18,097 bases of DNA from Methanomicrobiales archaeon (GCA_012511245.1 JAAZGM010000043.1:1-18097), one strand, 5' to 3'; counted from the stretch's first letter, positions 1 to 6,269 are shown. Notes: generated from the letters alone by a model not told the origin. Translations and numbers: made by a program.

Positions 1-170
1 CGGTAGAGGTCGAACGCAAATTGGTTGTTTCCGGCCGCCACGTTGCCGGCGCCGTCCGGCGTATCGGGACGGGTGGTGTTCTGAGGTGCGGTACCGACGG
101 CGATCAGTCCTGCAACAATGAGCGCCAGAACCAGGATGCTTATTCCGGAGAATATCAGTAATTTTTTCAT
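1..170 (-). CDS. Serpin family protease inhibitor, N-terminal fragment (runs off the window)
   Basis: The ATG at 168-170 has a GGGAGAG ribosome binding site about 5 bases upstream. The first 56 residues are visible: a KK-containing start, a hydrophobic stretch at about residues 5-26 (signal peptide or membrane anchor), then a short polar linker rich in T, P, D and G. After the linker comes NNQFAFDLYR, which matches the start of helix A of the serpin fold. Serpins trap target serine or cysteine proteases through a C-terminal reactive loop, which lies outside the window, so inhibitory capacity cannot be judged. The N-terminal signal suggests that it acts outside the cytoplasmic membrane. It is transcribed in the same direction as the ArsR-type regulator upstream but has its own promoter. 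The family call rests on about ten residues; the signal peptide is clear. Confidence 0.7.
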   Translation of the reverse strand, partial: MKKLLIFSGISILVLALIVAGLIAVGTAPQNTTRPDTPDGAGNVAAGNNQFAFDLY

Positions 171-223
171 CGTTCTCTCCCGTGGACGGCATCAGGGAAA
201 CCCCCAGGCCGGCTATTCACATG

Positions 224-248
224 GATTCTCTCGAGAATCGCGATAAAA
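224..248 (-). promoter_or_regulatory. Serpin promoter: TATA box plus adjoining inverted repeat
   Basis: On the minus strand a TATA-like TTTTATCG lies at 248-241, which would place transcription start near 218 and leave a leader of about 48 bases containing the ribosome binding site. Directly downstream of the box, at 224-239, is a perfect 7-2-7 inverted repeat (GATTCTC, 2 bases, GAGAATC). It falls between the TATA box and the predicted start, where a bound repressor would block transcription. The operator role is an inference from position and symmetry. Confidence 0.45.
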
Positions 249-297
249 CCGGCGAAAACGTTCGATCTCGATAGAACAGATCCAAAAAGTATATGGG

Positions 298-840
298 CTA
301 AGCGCTTTTTCCGTCCGCAGGGAGAGATCCCGCTCCACACGTATTCCGCCACCAAGAGCAGGCATACACCGCGAGGCCCCCTCCGATAAGCACCAGCACG
401 ATCCCGGCAACGAGCAGTTCCACAGGCGCCCCCTCCGGGACCGGGAGACCTCCCCCTCCCGCGAGCGGGTGCGCCGGCCCTTCACGGACCGGTGCCGTCA
501 GGTAAGCCGCGAGGGCACAGACCCCTCCGGCGAGGCTTGCCAGCCCCGCCGTCAGGATGATCCGGACCCGGGCGCTGCCGTGCGGGTGCAGGAGGGCGCG
601 CCCCTCCGGCGTGAGCGCGTAGTACACCCAGGCGTGCCCGTCCTCCCCGGCGGCGACAAAACCGGCGTCGGCCAGTCTCTGCAGGTGGTGATGAACCGTG
701 GACTTTGCTAAGCTAAGGCTGTCCGCAAGCTCCGTGATCGTCATCCTGCGTATGTTTAAGGTCTTTAAAATATCAAGCCGGGTCTCCGAGGCGAGAACTT
801 CGAACGTATCCTTCGTCAGGACGATATCGACCGGCTCCAT
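298..840 (-). CDS. ArsR-type winged-helix transcriptional regulator with two C-terminal membrane helices
   Basis: The protein is 180 aa. Residues about 5-85 form a winged helix-turn-helix of the ArsR type: FEVLASETRLDILKTL, then TITELADSLSLAKSTVHHHLQRLADAGF (recognition helix about 43-58) and a wing at about 61-76. The rest is unusual for a plain repressor: hydrophobic segments at about 93-115 and 142-163 separated by a Gly/Pro-rich loop, so the DNA-binding domain is probably tethered to the membrane. I chose the ATG at 838-840 because the family fold starts just after it and a TATA box sits about 26 bases upstream. Longer in-frame extensions to 1005 would cross that promoter. No metal-binding Cys cluster is visible in the HTH, so a metal sensor is not indicated. 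It lies upstream of the serpin in the same orientation, which makes the serpin a possible target. Confidence 0.8.
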   Translation of the reverse strand: MEPVDIVLTKDTFEVLASETRLDILKTLNIRRMTITELADSLSLAKSTVHHHLQRLADAGFVAAGEDGHAWVYYALTPEGRALLHPHGSARVRIILTAGLASLAGGVCALAAYLTAPVREGPAHPLAGGGGLPVPEGAPVELLVAGIVLVLIGGGLAVYACSWWRNTCGAGSLPADGKSA

Positions 841-862
841 GGGGGAGTGGTTCGGAAAGACA

Positions 863-882
863 GGATATAACGGTTCCGTTAT
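863..882 (-). promoter_or_regulatory. Promoter of the ArsR-type gene with overlapping palindrome
   Basis: Read on the minus strand, TTATATCC at 870-863 is a TATA box centred about 26 bases before the ATG, so the mRNA is probably leaderless; no Shine-Dalgarno is seen. A perfect 7-2-7 inverted repeat (ATAACGG, TT, CCGTTAT on the plus strand) at 867-882 overlaps the TATA box and the BRE position. A regulator bound there would exclude TBP/TFB, and autoregulation is the simple guess. Confidence 0.55.
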
Positions 883-904
883 CGTCCGCACAGGTTCTCC
901 GTGC

Positions 905-954
905 TGCCGGGGCGTTCGCCCTCTCCCCTGAGGGGAACCGCCCCGACTGCGGCA
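905..954. repeat. GC-rich nested inverted repeat (potential hairpin)
   Basis: The 306-bp gene-free stretch 841-1146 holds little apart from the ArsR promoter, a T-run and this element. Outer arms TGCC (905-908) and GGCA (951-954) and arms CGGGGCG (908-914) and CGCCCCG (939-945) enclose an inner CCCCTGAGGGG at 925-935. The structure is possible in RNA from either strand, but no transcript is evident across it. The role is unknown. Confidence 0.35.
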
Positions 955-1056
955 ACCAGCCTCCCAGGATCGAGGAAAAAACCCATCCGGGAGCGTGTTC
1001 ATCATGTGGTCGGAACCTGTGCCGGAGAAGGAGCAGACGGTGGAGGTGGCGCCTGC

Positions 1057-1063
1057 AAAAAAA
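1057..1063 (-). terminator. Oligo-T run downstream of hicBA
   Basis: Seven consecutive T on the minus strand, about 85 bases past the end of the hicA reading frame. Archaeal RNA polymerase often terminates at oligo-T alone, so this could end the hicBA transcript. Evidence is positional only. Confidence 0.35.
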
Positions 1064-1146
1064 CTCCTGATTTCGTGAGCGGATTCATGTCAACGTGCAG
1101 GGATGGGTCAGCGCGTATACGTGAGATCCAGGAGGAAATACGGGTT

Positions 1147-1389
1147 TTACCTTAAGAGATCGTAGACCTGCTCTCCTGTCATGCCCTCAAATTCTGCGAC
1201 ATCGGTGACGATTGAGTTGAGTGTAGCAGGGCTGAGTTCGTCGTGAAGGGGTACAGTGACCCGGAGTCGCCTATCTCAGGCAACCTTGCGCATCTGGACA
1301 TGACTCCCGGCCTGGCGGAGAAAAGAGAACCCGAGTTTTTCAAGGACTTTGATGGTCTCAAACCCACTAACAACCGGGTGTCGCGGCAA
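1147..1389 (-). pseudogene. hicA: HicA-type mRNA interferase toxin, interrupted by an in-frame TGA
   Basis: Minus-strand translation from a TTG at 1389 gives a full HicA layout in one frame: HPVVSGFETIKVLEKLGFSF, RQAGSHVQMRK, a break, then RVTVPLHDELSPATLNSIV and a C-terminal helix ending at a TAA at 1147-1149. The GSH motif carries the catalytic His of the dsRBD-like HicA fold, and the VPLH...L strand-helix is typical. The frame would encode 80 aa but has a TGA at 1276-1278, after residue 37, between the catalytic strand and the second half of the fold. CGA to TGA is a single transition, so the lesion may be recent or a sequence error. Methanomicrobiales are not known to decode UGA, so I read it as a nonsense mutation. 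It overlaps the 3' end of hicB by 23 bases, the usual antitoxin-first coupling in hicBA loci. Confidence 0.75.
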
Positions 1390-1642
1390 CGATATCGACC
1401 TTGTATTCAAAATTAGCCGGGATCGGGCTCTCCTGTTCGTGGGCCTCTGATCGATATCTGGTTATGATGGTGATCCGTTCTCCCGCTTCGAGTTCTTCTG
1501 TATAATGGAGCGACGCCGCTTCCAGGATGTTGTCGATGAGTTCTCCAACACTCTTACCCTGAGTGTAGATGGCATCTTCAGGTGCATGTGCGCTGGCGCT
1601 CCACCATCCCTCATCATAGGTTACTTCAAATGTGACCAGCAT
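1367..1642 (-). CDS. hicB: HicB-family antitoxin
   Basis: 91 aa, starting at the ATG 1640-1642 with an AGAGGTG ribosome binding site 8 bases upstream. The first 50 residues have the HicB partial RNase H-like pattern: a beta strand (LVTFEVTYDEG), a second strand (WWSASAHAPEDAIYTQG), then a helix (SVGELIDNILEAASLHYTEEL). The C-terminal part is charged and lacks an obvious helix-turn-helix or ribbon-helix-helix, so autoregulation through this protein is uncertain. HicB normally neutralises HicA by covering its active site. The partner toxin downstream is interrupted, so this antitoxin appears orphaned. GC content and codon choice are more relaxed than in the housekeeping operons, consistent with an acquired module. 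Confidence 0.75.
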   Translation of the reverse strand: MLVTFEVTYDEGWWSASAHAPEDAIYTQGKSVGELIDNILEAASLHYTEELEAGERITIITRYRSEAHEQESPIPANFEYKVDIVAATPGC

Positions 1643-1660
1643 GATGTTACACCTCTGCTT

Positions 1661-1771
1661 GATCGGGATATTGGGTTTTTCAGGGATAAGTTTGATGGTA
1701 ACGTGGTGACGGAAACGGTACTCAAGGGGATCTACAAGAAGCGTATCCTCAAAGAGGTAGTGACGCTATGA
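1661..1771 (+). pseudogene. Possible gene remnant (C-terminal fragment), unidentified
   Basis: A plus-strand frame from about 1661 to the TGA at 1769-1771 reads DRDIGFFRDKFDGNV, then about 20 residues rich in K and V ending KRILKEVVTL. It has the composition of a real protein tail and lies outside hicB, but no start or upstream body is present because the frame runs antisense into hicB. Its last codons lie within the first unit of the 16-bp tandem repeat. It may be the scar of a deleted gene, or chance. I do not recognise a family. Confidence 0.2.
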
Positions 1772-1817
1772 GGTAGTGACGCTATGAGGTAGTGACGCTA
1801 TGAGGTAGTGACGCTAT
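1754..1817. repeat. Perfect tandem repeat, 16 bp x 4
   Basis: Unit GAGGTAGTGACGCTAT is repeated four times without a mismatch (1754-1769, 1770-1785, 1786-1801, 1802-1817), followed by a partial GAG. It lies 112-175 bases upstream of hicB and about 75 bases beyond the end of the methyltransferase operon. A 16-bp period is not a multiple of the helical turn, so binding sites would lie on rotating faces. Perfect identity implies recent expansion by slippage. Confidence 0.95.
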
Positions 1818-1890
1818 GAGGGACGGGATCGATCGGCTCCCTTGTAGAGGGGTTCGGAGAGGGTGAGAGCAGCGACCCCTGCACCCCGCT

Positions 1891-1898
1891 AAAAAAAA
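1891..1898 (-). terminator. T8 terminator of the ten-gene operon
   Basis: Eight T on the minus strand begin one base after the TAG stop (1900-1902) of the last operon gene. This is the expected form of an intrinsic archaeal terminator and marks the end of the unit that begins at mptD. Confidence 0.7.
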
Positions 1899-1899
1899 T

Positions 1900-2616
1900 C
1901 TAATTCTCCGGTTTCTTCCCCGCCGCACAGACGTTATACGCCAGGTACGGCAGTTTCTCCTCGACGAAAGGCTCCACCTTCCGTGCGAGGTTGAAGACCG
2001 GGTCTGCGAGGTTCAGGTGCGCAAACGAGCACCGGCTGACAGAGACATCCTCGAATCCGGCATCTTCGAAGAGCTCCGCAATCTCGGCGTTGGTGTAGTA
2101 GTGCTCGTCGAAGTCCCCGACGCCCACCTTCTTCAGGCCGACCTTCACTCCCATCTGGTAGGCGATAGGAACGATGCTCGTAAAGGCCGTCCGTGATAAG
2201 GTGCAGACGGCGATCCGGCCGCCGGGCTTCAGGACCCGGAAGCACTCCCGGAGCATCGCCTCCGGGTTGGGGACGTAACTGAAGGCGAGCAGGCTCGCAA
2301 GGGCATCGAACGTGGCGTCCTTGAACGGGAGGACATCAGCCGTCCCGACAAAGAATCCGCTCTCCGGGCACCGCTGCCGCCCGTGCCGGACCATTCCCGG
2401 GCTGATATCGAGGCCCACCGCCCGGCCGCCTTCCTCGACGTAGCGCTGGACGAAAAGCCCGGTCCCGCACCCGAGGTCGAGGAGGAACCCGCCTTTCGGG
2501 AGTTCCCGCATCACGTGGTCGGAGATATGCCTGTGGTAACACTTCCCACGTCGTCCGTCGTAACGGTCGTCGTAGACGTCCGCGACCTCGTCATAATGTT
2601 GCTGTACTTTCTTCAC
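1900..2616 (-). CDS. Class I SAM-dependent methyltransferase (UbiE/COQ5-like)
   Basis: 238 aa from a GTG at 2614-2616, preceded by a strong GGGAGGTG site 5 bases upstream. Motif I LLDLGCGTGLF at about 45-55 binds S-adenosylmethionine; the acidic end of motif II lies in VGLDISPGMV, and FDALASLLAFSYVPNPEAML followed by ECFRVLKPGGRIAV are the usual post-motif regions of the Methyltransf_11 family. The N-terminus (HYDEVADVYDDRYD) is the lid typical of small-molecule methyltransferases of this group. The substrate cannot be told: UbiE-like enzymes act on quinones, lipids and pterins among others. The start overlaps the clamp-loader gene by 26 bases, so it is translated from the operon mRNA and is its last gene. 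A shadow frame on the plus strand was ignored. Confidence 0.85.
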   Translation of the reverse strand: MKKVQQHYDEVADVYDDRYDGRRGKCYHRHISDHVMRELPKGGFLLDLGCGTGLFVQRYVEEGGRAVGLDISPGMVRHGRQRCPESGFFVGTADVLPFKDATFDALASLLAFSYVPNPEAMLRECFRVLKPGGRIAVCTLSRTAFTSIVPIAYQMGVKVGLKKVGVGDFDEHYYTNAEIAELFEDAGFEDVSVSRCSFAHLNLADPVFNLARKVEPFVEEKLPYLAYNVCAAGKKPEN

Positions 2617-3601
2617 TGAACACCTCCCGGGCTATCCGGGCAAGTAATGCGTTGATCTGCACAAAATCATTTGCGTTGTGGGTGAGTCGGAGATCCGCAT
2701 CGGCAAGCGCGATGGCAAGGGCCGGATGGTTGTACTCGCGCCTGATCACCTGCCGGAGTTCGCCGACAACCTCCCGCGCCGAGAGCCCGTACTCGATCAT
2801 CAGCGACTCGGCGATCTTGCGGGCGGCGTCGAAGTTGCCGTCACGGAGGGCGGTGAACGCGGATGTGGCTATGTTTGCGGTCTCAGAACGCGAGATCTCA
2901 GCGAGATCGAAGTCTTCCTTCGCTTCCGCGGCGATCTGAAGGTACATGATCGCACGCCGCAGGTCTCCCTGCGCGGCATACACGATCAGATCGATATCAT
3001 CGTCCGGAACCGCGGCTCCTTCCGCGACCAGGATCTCCAGAAGTCGTTCCCGGATAAGGCTGCTCTCGACCGGGGCGAAGAAGAGCGGCAGGCAGCGCGA
3101 CGCGATGGCGGGGATGACAGCCGAAGGCCGGACGGTGACGAGGATGAACCGGCAGGTGGCGCTGTATCGCTCCATCGTCCGGCGCAACGCCTGCTGCGCC
3201 TCGAACGTCAGGCCGTGCGCATCCTCAAAGACCATCAGTTTGAAGTCAGCGTCGAGCGGGCGCATCGAGGCGTACCACTTCACGATCTGCTTGAAGTTGA
3301 CGATCAGGCTCCGGTCTTTTCTGTAGATCATGCTGATCCGCTCGTCCGTCTCCAGAGCGCTCCTTCCTCTCCCGAGGAGATCTGTTGCGCTGAGGACGGT
3401 CGTGTTCGCTCTCCAGTTCTCGCCGTAGAGCCTTTTTGCCATGCACTCGACGGCTGCGGTCTTTCCTGTGCCGTGCGGGCCGGAGATGAGTATGTGGGGC
3501 ACGCTGCCGGAGTCTGCAAACGCCGTTATCTGGCGGATGACCTCGTCCTGTCCGATGATATCGTCGCACCCTTTCGGGCGGTAGGCCTCACTCCAGAGCA
3601 T
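2591..3601 (-). CDS. Divergent replication factor C small subunit (RfcS2/RfcC-like clamp-loader AAA+ protein)
   Basis: 336 aa. The fold is that of an RFC small subunit: N-terminal WSEAYRPK, Walker A GPHGTGKT (41-48), QQALRRTMERYS at about 136-147, the arginine-finger SRC (168-170), then a lid domain and a helical collar. Clamp loaders open the PCNA ring and place it on primed DNA. Several key positions are altered. The Walker B LDEAD box is FEDAH (125-129), so the Asp-Glu pair is reversed. The sensor 1 Asn of SCN is Val157. The NASDERG segment is replaced by SATDLLGRG, followed by roughly 20 extra residues. Second small subunits are known in Methanosarcina and haloarchaea, and I believe this belongs with them, probably as a structural or regulatory subunit. 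The start (ATG 3599-3601) overlaps phosphopantothenate synthetase by 14 bases. Confidence 0.85.
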   Translation of the reverse strand: MLWSEAYRPKGCDDIIGQDEVIRQITAFADSGSVPHILISGPHGTGKTAAVECMAKRLYGENWRANTTVLSATDLLGRGRSALETDERISMIYRKDRSLIVNFKQIVKWYASMRPLDADFKLMVFEDAHGLTFEAQQALRRTMERYSATCRFILVTVRPSAVIPAIASRCLPLFFAPVESSLIRERLLEILVAEGAAVPDDDIDLIVYAAQGDLRRAIMYLQIAAEAKEDFDLAEISRSETANIATSAFTALRDGNFDAARKIAESLMIEYGLSAREVVGELRQVIRREYNHPALAIALADADLRLTHNANDFVQINALLARIAREVFSEESTATL

Positions 3602-4319
3602 GACCCAGTCTCTCTCTTATCTCATCTATTGCCGCCTGAAGAAGATAGGTATTGTCCAGCGATGTTATCAGGCGATCAGCCTCGCCGGGCTCAAGGGTGG
3701 AGCACGCCGCGGCGATCGCGGGGATTGCGCGGGTCACCTCGTCGACGATCGTCAGCGTTGCCGTCCGGGCGGTCCGGGAGAGCGGGTTTAAGTCAACGGT
3801 GATGACGGCTTTTCCCATCGCCCGGAGCGCTGCGCACCGGTCACCGTCCTCGAGCGGCACAAGCACCAGATCGGCATCCCCGATCCCCTCCGGGAGGCTG
3901 AGCGCACGGTCGTGGGAGAGCGGGACGATCCGCTCCGGCGTGCCCGTGAGAACCCGGGCGCCGTGATCCGTAAGGAGGGCGGCGATCTTTTCGATCCGAT
4001 CCTCCGTCCGGTGGAAGAGGTTCACCTCGACGTCGGCGCCGCTCACCCTCTGGAGCGCCGCGATCTCCGCCGCCGCAAGCGCCGCGGTGTTGCCGTTCAC
4101 CGATATCACCGCGTGCCGGGCGGAAAGAAGCATCGCCGCGGCCGTCCGCTCGGCGAGAGCGGCGCTCTTGGTGGTCTTTTCGCCGATCAGGTAGTCGAAC
4201 GCCTCCCCGCGCCCGTGGGCGGCGAGCCCTTCAAGGGCGACGATACCCTCGCGGGCGCACCGGGCGAGCCGTTCGCGGGCGACGAGGGAGCGGTAGCGTG
4301 GATGGTCTTTTGGGATCAT
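3588..4319 (-). CDS. 4-phosphopantoate--beta-alanine ligase (phosphopantothenate synthetase)
   Basis: 243 aa, the usual length of the archaeal PPS family (COG1701, formerly DUF137). The enzyme joins 4-phosphopantoate and beta-alanine with ATP to give 4'-phosphopantothenate, the archaeal replacement for bacterial pantothenate synthetase plus pantothenate kinase. Family blocks seen: HPRYRSLVARERL (6-18), a Gly-rich GRGEAFDYLIGEKTT (36-50), SVNGNTAAL (73-81), NLFHRTEDR (100-108) and a later VDLNPLSRTA. The ATG at 4317-4319 lies 4 bases after the stop of pantoate kinase, which makes its substrate, so the two are almost certainly co-translated. The 3' end overlaps the clamp-loader gene. The family call is firm. 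Confidence 0.93.
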   Translation of the reverse strand: MIPKDHPRYRSLVARERLARCAREGIVALEGLAAHGRGEAFDYLIGEKTTKSAALAERTAAAMLLSARHAVISVNGNTAALAAAEIAALQRVSGADVEVNLFHRTEDRIEKIAALLTDHGARVLTGTPERIVPLSHDRALSLPEGIGDADLVLVPLEDGDRCAALRAMGKAVITVDLNPLSRTARTATLTIVDEVTRAIPAIAAACSTLEPGEADRLITSLDNTYLLQAAIDEIRERLGHALE

Positions 4320-4323
4320 GGTC

Positions 4324-5157
4324 TCACTTCATCAGGTATGCGCCAGAGTGGGCGACGCGGAGACGGTAGACCTCCCCGAACGGAGAGAGAACCTGCTCCG
4401 CGCCGCTTCCTGCAGCAAAAACGCCGTTTCCGAGCATCGTCATGCTCGCCGGGACGCCTGCGGCGTCGCAGGCATCGAGCACCCGCCGCACCTCCGGCGC
4501 GACGAGGCCGCTCTTCTCGGCGAACCCCCGCGAGAGCCGGCAGAGGTCGGGAAGGTCGCGGGGGCAGCGGTCGGGGAATGCGGCGGCTATCCGTGCCATC
4601 GCCTCCGGGGACGAGAGGACCGAGGAGGTCGGGAGCGCCCCGAGGCTCACGACGTAGAGGGGCTCTTTCGGGTAGATGCGGACGATCTCCGCATGGATCC
4701 CTGGCCCCTTCCGGCAGACGATCCCGCCCGACATGCTCGCGGCGACATCCCCGAGCCCGGTGCGGTGGACAACCTCGGCCTCGTGTGCCCGGGCGGCCAC
4801 ATCGTCCACGGAGAGCCCGAGGTCGAAGCAATGATTTACCGCCGTGAGCGTCGCGAGCAGCGCCGCCGCCGAGAGGCCGAACCCGGCGCCGATCGGGAGC
4901 CGGCACTCCGTCGTGACGCACGCCGAGACCTCCAGCCGTTCGAGAGCGTACTCGATAGGTGGCGACCCGGCGTTCACGTGCCCCTGCCAGACCACCCGGA
5001 CATCCGTCTCCGCGGCGGGCTCAACCGTCGAGCGCACCCCCTCGCTGATGACCACGCCGGCCCCGACGCTCCCGGTCGTCGTGGGGTAGCTCCCCTCGAC
5101 GCGCTTGAAGTAACCGGATATGTGACCGGGAGAGAAGGCTACAGCAGTCCGGACCAT
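4324..5157 (-). CDS. Pantoate kinase (GHMP kinase family)
   Basis: 277 aa. The enzyme phosphorylates pantoate to 4-phosphopantoate, the first committed step of the archaeal CoA branch. It is a GHMP-superfamily protein (COG1829). AFSPGHISGYF at the N-terminus is the family signature, and the ATP-binding loop LPIGAGFGLSAAAL lies at 87-100 with VNHCFDLGLS after it. A C-terminal Gly/Ala-rich motif (SMTMLGNGVFAAGSG) is GHMP motif 3. The ATG at 5155-5157 is the only sensible start and overlaps the end of coaBC by 19 bases. It sits between coaBC and phosphopantothenate synthetase, so three consecutive genes serve one pathway. Other GHMP enzymes such as shikimate or homoserine kinases lack the PGHISG start and are unlikely. 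Confidence 0.93.
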   Translation of the reverse strand: MVRTAVAFSPGHISGYFKRVEGSYPTTTGSVGAGVVISEGVRSTVEPAAETDVRVVWQGHVNAGSPPIEYALERLEVSACVTTECRLPIGAGFGLSAAALLATLTAVNHCFDLGLSVDDVAARAHEAEVVHRTGLGDVAASMSGGIVCRKGPGIHAEIVRIYPKEPLYVVSLGALPTSSVLSSPEAMARIAAAFPDRCPRDLPDLCRLSRGFAEKSGLVAPEVRRVLDACDAAGVPASMTMLGNGVFAAGSGAEQVLSPFGEVYRLRVAHSGAYLMK

Positions 5158-6269
5158 ATCGCCCTGGCGACCTCCTCTTTGCTCCCGGAGACGTCTCTGA
5201 TCCCGTCGGCGGTCATTATGCGGAACAATCCCTCCGCCGCACCCATCGCCGGGGGAGCGTTCACGACGACCATCCGCACACCCGCGTCAAGCATCGCCTT
5301 CGCCCGCTCCTCCTCGTCCCAGCCCAGTTTGAACGCCACCGTCACGGGACGGCAGGCGGCCATAACCTCGTCGATGATCTTCGGGAGGGGGTTGAGCCGG
5401 ATTGTCCGGGACGAACCGCTCGGGATCTTCCCCTCGTGCCGTTCGGGGGCAAAGTCCGATATCGCGGCCGCGCTCACATAGATATCGACCCCATCGTCCC
5501 GGCAGACCGAGAGGACGGCCTCCCGCATCTCGCCGGCGGTCGTCGCATGGACGTTTCGGACACAGGGGATCGAGCCCGCGTGCACCACCGTCACGTCCGC
5601 CCCGAGCCGGAAGGCCTCGAGGGCGAGCGCTCTTCCCATCCGCCCGGTCGAGCGGGTGGTGAGGACCCGGACGTCGTCGAGGGGTTCTGCGCACGCTCCG
5701 CTCGTGATCAGGACCTTCTTCCCCGCGAGCGGCCGGCCCGAGACCGCCCGCTCGGTGTAAAGGACGATCGTATCGATATCGGCGATCTTCGCCTTTCCCT
5801 CCTCGATCCGGGGATCGACGACGTCGATCCCCCAGGAACGGAGCCTTTGTAAGTTCTCCGCGACCCCCGGGTGGCGGTACATGCTCTCGTGCATCGCCGG
5901 GACGACCACCACCGGCATCCCCCGCCCGAGCGCCGTCGTCGCGAAGGTCGTGACCGTCGTATCGTCGATCCCGCAGGCGATCTTGCCGACGGTGTTCGCC
6001 GTAGCAGGTGCGATGAGGAGGAGATCCGCCTCCCCCCCCTCCCCGCAGTAGAGGACGTGCTCCACGAGGCCGGTGATCTTTGTGATCGCCGGCCGACCGG
6101 TCGCGTAGGTCAGGGCGTCGGGATGGATGATCCCGGCTGCCGCCGCTGTCATCACCGCCTGCACCGTCGCGCCCCGGCGGCGCAGGGCGTGGGCGAGTCT
6201 CACCGTCTCGACGACCGCGATGCTCCCCGTCACGGCAAGCACCACCGTCTTTCCTGAAAGCGTCTTCAC
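5139..6269 (-). CDS. coaBC: Bifunctional phosphopantothenoylcysteine decarboxylase / phosphopantothenate--cysteine ligase
   Basis: 376 aa from GTG 6269, giving the two domains of CoaBC (Dfp). Residues about 1-180 are the FMN-dependent CoaC flavoprotein: VVLAVTGSIA near the start, a conserved His in LVEHVLYCGEG (His71), IAPATANT, and the substrate motif PAMHESMY (124-131), where bacteria have PAMN. The bacterial active-site Cys loop (ACGDIGPGRM) is replaced by EEGKAKIAD, a form I recall from archaeal proteins but cannot confirm here. Residues about 185-376 are CoaB ligase: VLITSGACAEPLDDVRV, RSTGRMG, SAAISDFAP, EGKIPS and VAFKLGW. An upstream ATG at 6299 is in frame but lies inside the previous gene. 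GTG shares a GTGA with its stop, and homology begins at KTLSGKTVV. Product: 4'-phosphopantetheine. Confidence 0.92.
   Translation of the reverse strand: MKTLSGKTVVLAVTGSIAVVETVRLAHALRRRGATVQAVMTAAAAGIIHPDALTYATGRPAITKITGLVEHVLYCGEGGEADLLLIAPATANTVGKIACGIDDTTVTTFATTALGRGMPVVVVPAMHESMYRHPGVAENLQRLRSWGIDVVDPRIEEGKAKIADIDTIVLYTERAVSGRPLAGKKVLITSGACAEPLDDVRVLTTRSTGRMGRALALEAFRLGADVTVVHAGSIPCVRNVHATTAGEMREAVLSVCRDDGVDIYVSAAAISDFAPERHEGKIPSGSSRTIRLNPLPKIIDEVMAACRPVTVAFKLGWDEEERAKAMLDAGVRMVVVNAPPAMGAAEGLFRIMTADGIRDVSGSKEEVARAIWSGLL

Noticed and set aside
1276..1278. TGA in hicA read as selenocysteine
   Set aside because: Selenocysteine in methanogens is known from Methanococcales and Methanopyrus, HicA has no Cys there, and no SECIS-like hairpin is evident.
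1754..1817. Tandem repeat as a CRISPR array
   Set aside because: The units are 16 bp and directly joined with no spacers, and there is no cas gene.
2678..3802. 374-codon plus-strand frame
   Set aside because: Antisense to the clamp-loader and phosphopantothenate synthetase genes; low-complexity R/D/G-rich product with no recognisable fold.
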